Shown here: in pieces, positions 62,438 to 64,000 of the stretch
Position numbering within the stretch: position 1 is the stretch's first letter
Layout of the letters: each line of letters opens with the position of its first letter
From: an uncultured Kordia sp.
Lineage (GTDB): Bacteria > Bacteroidota > Bacteroidia > Flavobacteriales > Flavobacteriaceae
DNA: 64,000 nucleotides
Direction: 5' to 3'
NCBI RefSeq assembly: GCF_947489565.1
Contig: NZ_CANLEA010000010.1
Coordinates: 1 to 64,000, forward strand
Program-made: the position numbers and the translations under genes
Notes under the pieces: model-generated
The model's database searches: none
Told to the model about the DNA's origin: nothing
The model's input: the letters and a program-made list of their open reading frames with translations, nothing else

Positions 62438-63103
62438 ATGAACATTAACCGTTATATCGATCATACGTTACTAAAACCTACAGCAACGATCGCTGACATA
62501 CAACAACTCTGTACAGAAGCTATTGAACATAACTTTTTTTCTGTTTGTGTGCATAGTTCACATGTAAATTTGGCAAAGGATTATCTTTTTCCCAACACCG
62601 ATGTAGTTGTCTGTAGTGTTATTGGTTTTCCGTTGGGCGCAATGAGTACCGAAGCGAAAGTAGCAGAACTGCGACAGGCAAAAATTGATGGTGCTTACGA
62701 ATTTGATATGGTTATCAATTTGGGTTGGCTTAAATCGGGAGAAGAAAATTTAGTCGAAGAAGAAATCAGAAAGCTAAAATTTACTGCTGGAAATAGTGTT
62801 TTAAAAGTCATTATAGAAACCTGTTACCTTTCGGATGAAGAAATTGTAAAAGCATCTCAACTTGCGGTAAATGCAGGTGCTGATTTTGTAAAAACTTCCA
62901 CAGGATTCGGAACTGGCGGCGCTACTTTAGAAGCAATCAATTTGATGAAAAATGCTGTAAACGGAAAAGCAAAACTAAAAGCTTCTGGTGGTATTCGTGA
63001 CTTTGAAACCGCTCAAAAATATATTGATGCTGGTGTTTCTCGTATCGGAACTTCTAACGGAATTGCTATTGTTTCTGGAACTTCAGCTCAAAACAGTTAT
63101 TAA
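62438..63103 (+). CDS. deoC: Deoxyribose-phosphate aldolase
   Basis: 221 residues. It opens [17 protein letters not shown], typical of DeoC. The Schiff-base lysine is in [33 protein letters not shown] and KASGGIRDF also match. It converts 2-deoxyribose-5-phosphate to acetaldehyde and glyceraldehyde-3-phosphate. It is followed after two bases by deoD, an operon for deoxynucleoside salvage. Confidence 0.97.
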   Translation: MNINRYIDHTLLKPTATIADIQQLCTEAIEHNFFSVCVHSSHVNLAKDYLFPNTDVVVCSVIGFPLGAMSTEAKVAELRQAKIDGAYEFDMVINLGWLKSGEENLVEEEIRKLKFTAGNSVLKVIIETCYLSDEEIVKASQLAVNAGADFVKTSTGFGTGGATLEAINLMKNAVNGKAKLKASGGIRDFETAQKYIDAGVSRIGTSNGIAIVSGTSAQNSY

Positions 63104-63105
63104 TT

Positions 63106-63804
63106 ATGAGCATACATATCAATGCAAAAAAAGGTGATATTGCATCCACAGTATTACTTCCTGGCGATCCAGTTCGTGCCAAATGGATTGCAGAAACATT
63201 TTTAGAAAATCCAGTATTATACAACGATATTCGTGGTATGTACGGCTATACAGGAACATTTCAAGGGAAACCTGTTTCTGTACAAGGTACCGGAATGGGC
63301 GCGCCATCAATCTCCATCTATGTACATGAATTGATCAATGAATACGATGTGCAAAAACTCATTCGTGTAGGAAGTGCAGGTTCATATCAAAAAGAAGTGC
63401 AAATTCGTGATATTGTGGTAGCCATGTCAGCTTCTTCAAACAGTAGCATGAATAGTTTGCCTTTTTTGGGAGAAAACTTTGCGCCTACTGCTGATGCGGA
63501 ATTGTTTATGGATGCAATTAATGTTGCCAAAGAAAAAAACATTCCTGTAAAAGCCGGAAACATCTTGACTAGCGATATTTTTTATCAAGAAGATCCTGAT
63601 TATTATAAAAAATGGGCAAAGTATGGCGTTTTGTGTGTAGAAATGGAAACTTCTGCCTTATACACAATTGCTGCGCGTTTTCAAGTAAAAGCATTATCTT
63701 TACTCACAATCTCGGATAGTTTGGTAACGCATGAAACCACAACTTCCGATGAACGAGCGCAAACTTTCAAAGAAATGATCGAAATTGCACTTGCTATTAG
63801 TTAA
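63106..63804 (+). CDS. deoD: Purine-nucleoside phosphorylase
   Basis: 232 residues, hexameric DeoD type (family PNP_UDP_1). It has [32 protein letters not shown] and [15 protein letters not shown], and the catalytic Asp in ISDSLVTHE. It phosphorolyses purine (deoxy)nucleosides to the base and (deoxy)ribose-1-phosphate in the cytoplasm. Starts two bases after deoC. Confidence 0.97.
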   Translation: MSIHINAKKGDIASTVLLPGDPVRAKWIAETFLENPVLYNDIRGMYGYTGTFQGKPVSVQGTGMGAPSISIYVHELINEYDVQKLIRVGSAGSYQKEVQIRDIVVAMSASSNSSMNSLPFLGENFAPTADAELFMDAINVAKEKNIPVKAGNILTSDIFYQEDPDYYKKWAKYGVLCVEMETSALYTIAARFQVKALSLLTISDSLVTHETTTSDERAQTFKEMIEIALAIS

Positions 63805-63824
63805 TCAAAAAACACAAACACCTA

Positions 63825-64000
63825 ATGAAAAAAAATATACTATTCGTGCTAAGTTTATTCTTAGTCGTAAATTGTTTTGCACAAGAAAGAAAAGACACTA
63901 AGAAAGAAGAAAAAGTAAAAACTTCTGTGTACTACTTAATTCGTCATGCGGAAAAAGATCGTTCTGACAAAAGCAATAAAAATCCAGATTTAACAAAACA
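63825..64000 (+). CDS. Histidine phosphatase (phosphoglycerate mutase-like) family protein, partial
   Basis: The first 58 codons are in the window; the gene runs off the end. A signal peptide (about 1-19, VVNCFAQ) and the YLIRHAEKDR catalytic motif (His in RHAE) are visible, so it is a periplasmic phosphatase-like protein of the SixA/PGM superfamily. It starts 21 bases after deoD and could be in the same operon. Confidence 0.85.
   Translation, partial: MKKNILFVLSLFLVVNCFAQERKDTKKEEKVKTSVYYLIRHAEKDRSDKSNKNPDLTK

Noticed and set aside
1-64000. tRNA, rRNA, IS elements or prophage
   Set aside because: None seen on either strand; no transposase, integrase or phage structural genes are present.

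Overview
The window (AT-rich, roughly one third GC by eye) comes from a member of the Bacteroidota, most likely a marine Flavobacteriaceae close to Kordia. The taxonomic signs are a TonB-dependent outer-membrane protein with a carboxypeptidase-D-like N-terminal domain, a type IX secretion C-terminal tail, several LytTR and membrane-AraC regulators, a Bacteroidetes promoter (TTG-N19-TANNTTTG) in front of pheT, a bacillithiol-type YtxJ, a PL7 alginate lyase and a GH26/GH130 mannan operon. The genus is inference. There is no phage, IS, rRNA or tRNA in the window; the one structured RNA gene is the SRP RNA at 22820-22917 (minus).

Layout. 1-457: duplicated non-coding repeats. 0.46-6.1 kb: outer-membrane receptor, LytS/LytTR-type two-component pair, a hypothetical gene and a GNAT acetyltransferase. 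6.3-16.5 kb: pheT, a secreted protein, a tiny Cys-rich GG-leader peptide gene (9641-9793), a YbiT-like ABC-F ATPase, a thioredoxin-fold lipoprotein without CXXC, a GH3 glucosidase and transaldolase. 16.8-24 kb: mostly minus-strand housekeeping and membrane genes, the SRP RNA and a glutaminyl cyclase. 24.07-24.73 kb: a 108-bp tandem array. 24.7-31.1 kb: AraC regulator divergent from a mannan catabolic operon (GH26 mannanase, SSS symporter, GH130 mannosylglucose phosphorylase, cellobiose 2-epimerase), which matches the Bacteroides fragilis beta-mannan route. 32.3-35.1 kb: minus-strand operon of duplicated-domain protein, membrane protein, HisKA_3 kinase and NarL regulator. 35.8-38.4 kb: three tandem paralogues that join a Cys-motif N-terminal domain to a CarboxypepD-like domain. 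38.4-47 kb: LytTR/TPR protein, beta-helix lipoprotein, FG-GAP T9SS protein, glyA, fumarylacetoacetase. 48-61 kb: two groups of small GG-leader, Cys/Ser/Thr-rich precursor peptide genes (48.1, 52.5-53.2 and 60.3-61.1 kb) set among AraC regulators, an alginate lyase, TauE, YtxJ and clpB. 61.2-64 kb: TetR regulator with matching operators, thioesterase, deoC, deoD and a partial histidine phosphatase.

The most unusual content is (1) the dispersed set of orphan class-I-lanthipeptide-like precursors. It includes genes of 50-59 codons, a decayed copy at 52265-52444 and a conserved 26-nt upstream element shared by loci 5 kb apart. No modification enzyme or exporter lies nearby. (2) A dispersed hairpin element occurs in five copies whose stems differ by compensatory changes. 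(3) The ABC-F ATPase has one composite ATP site degenerate on both sides. (4) The three-gene Cys-motif/CarboxypepD family has no known function.
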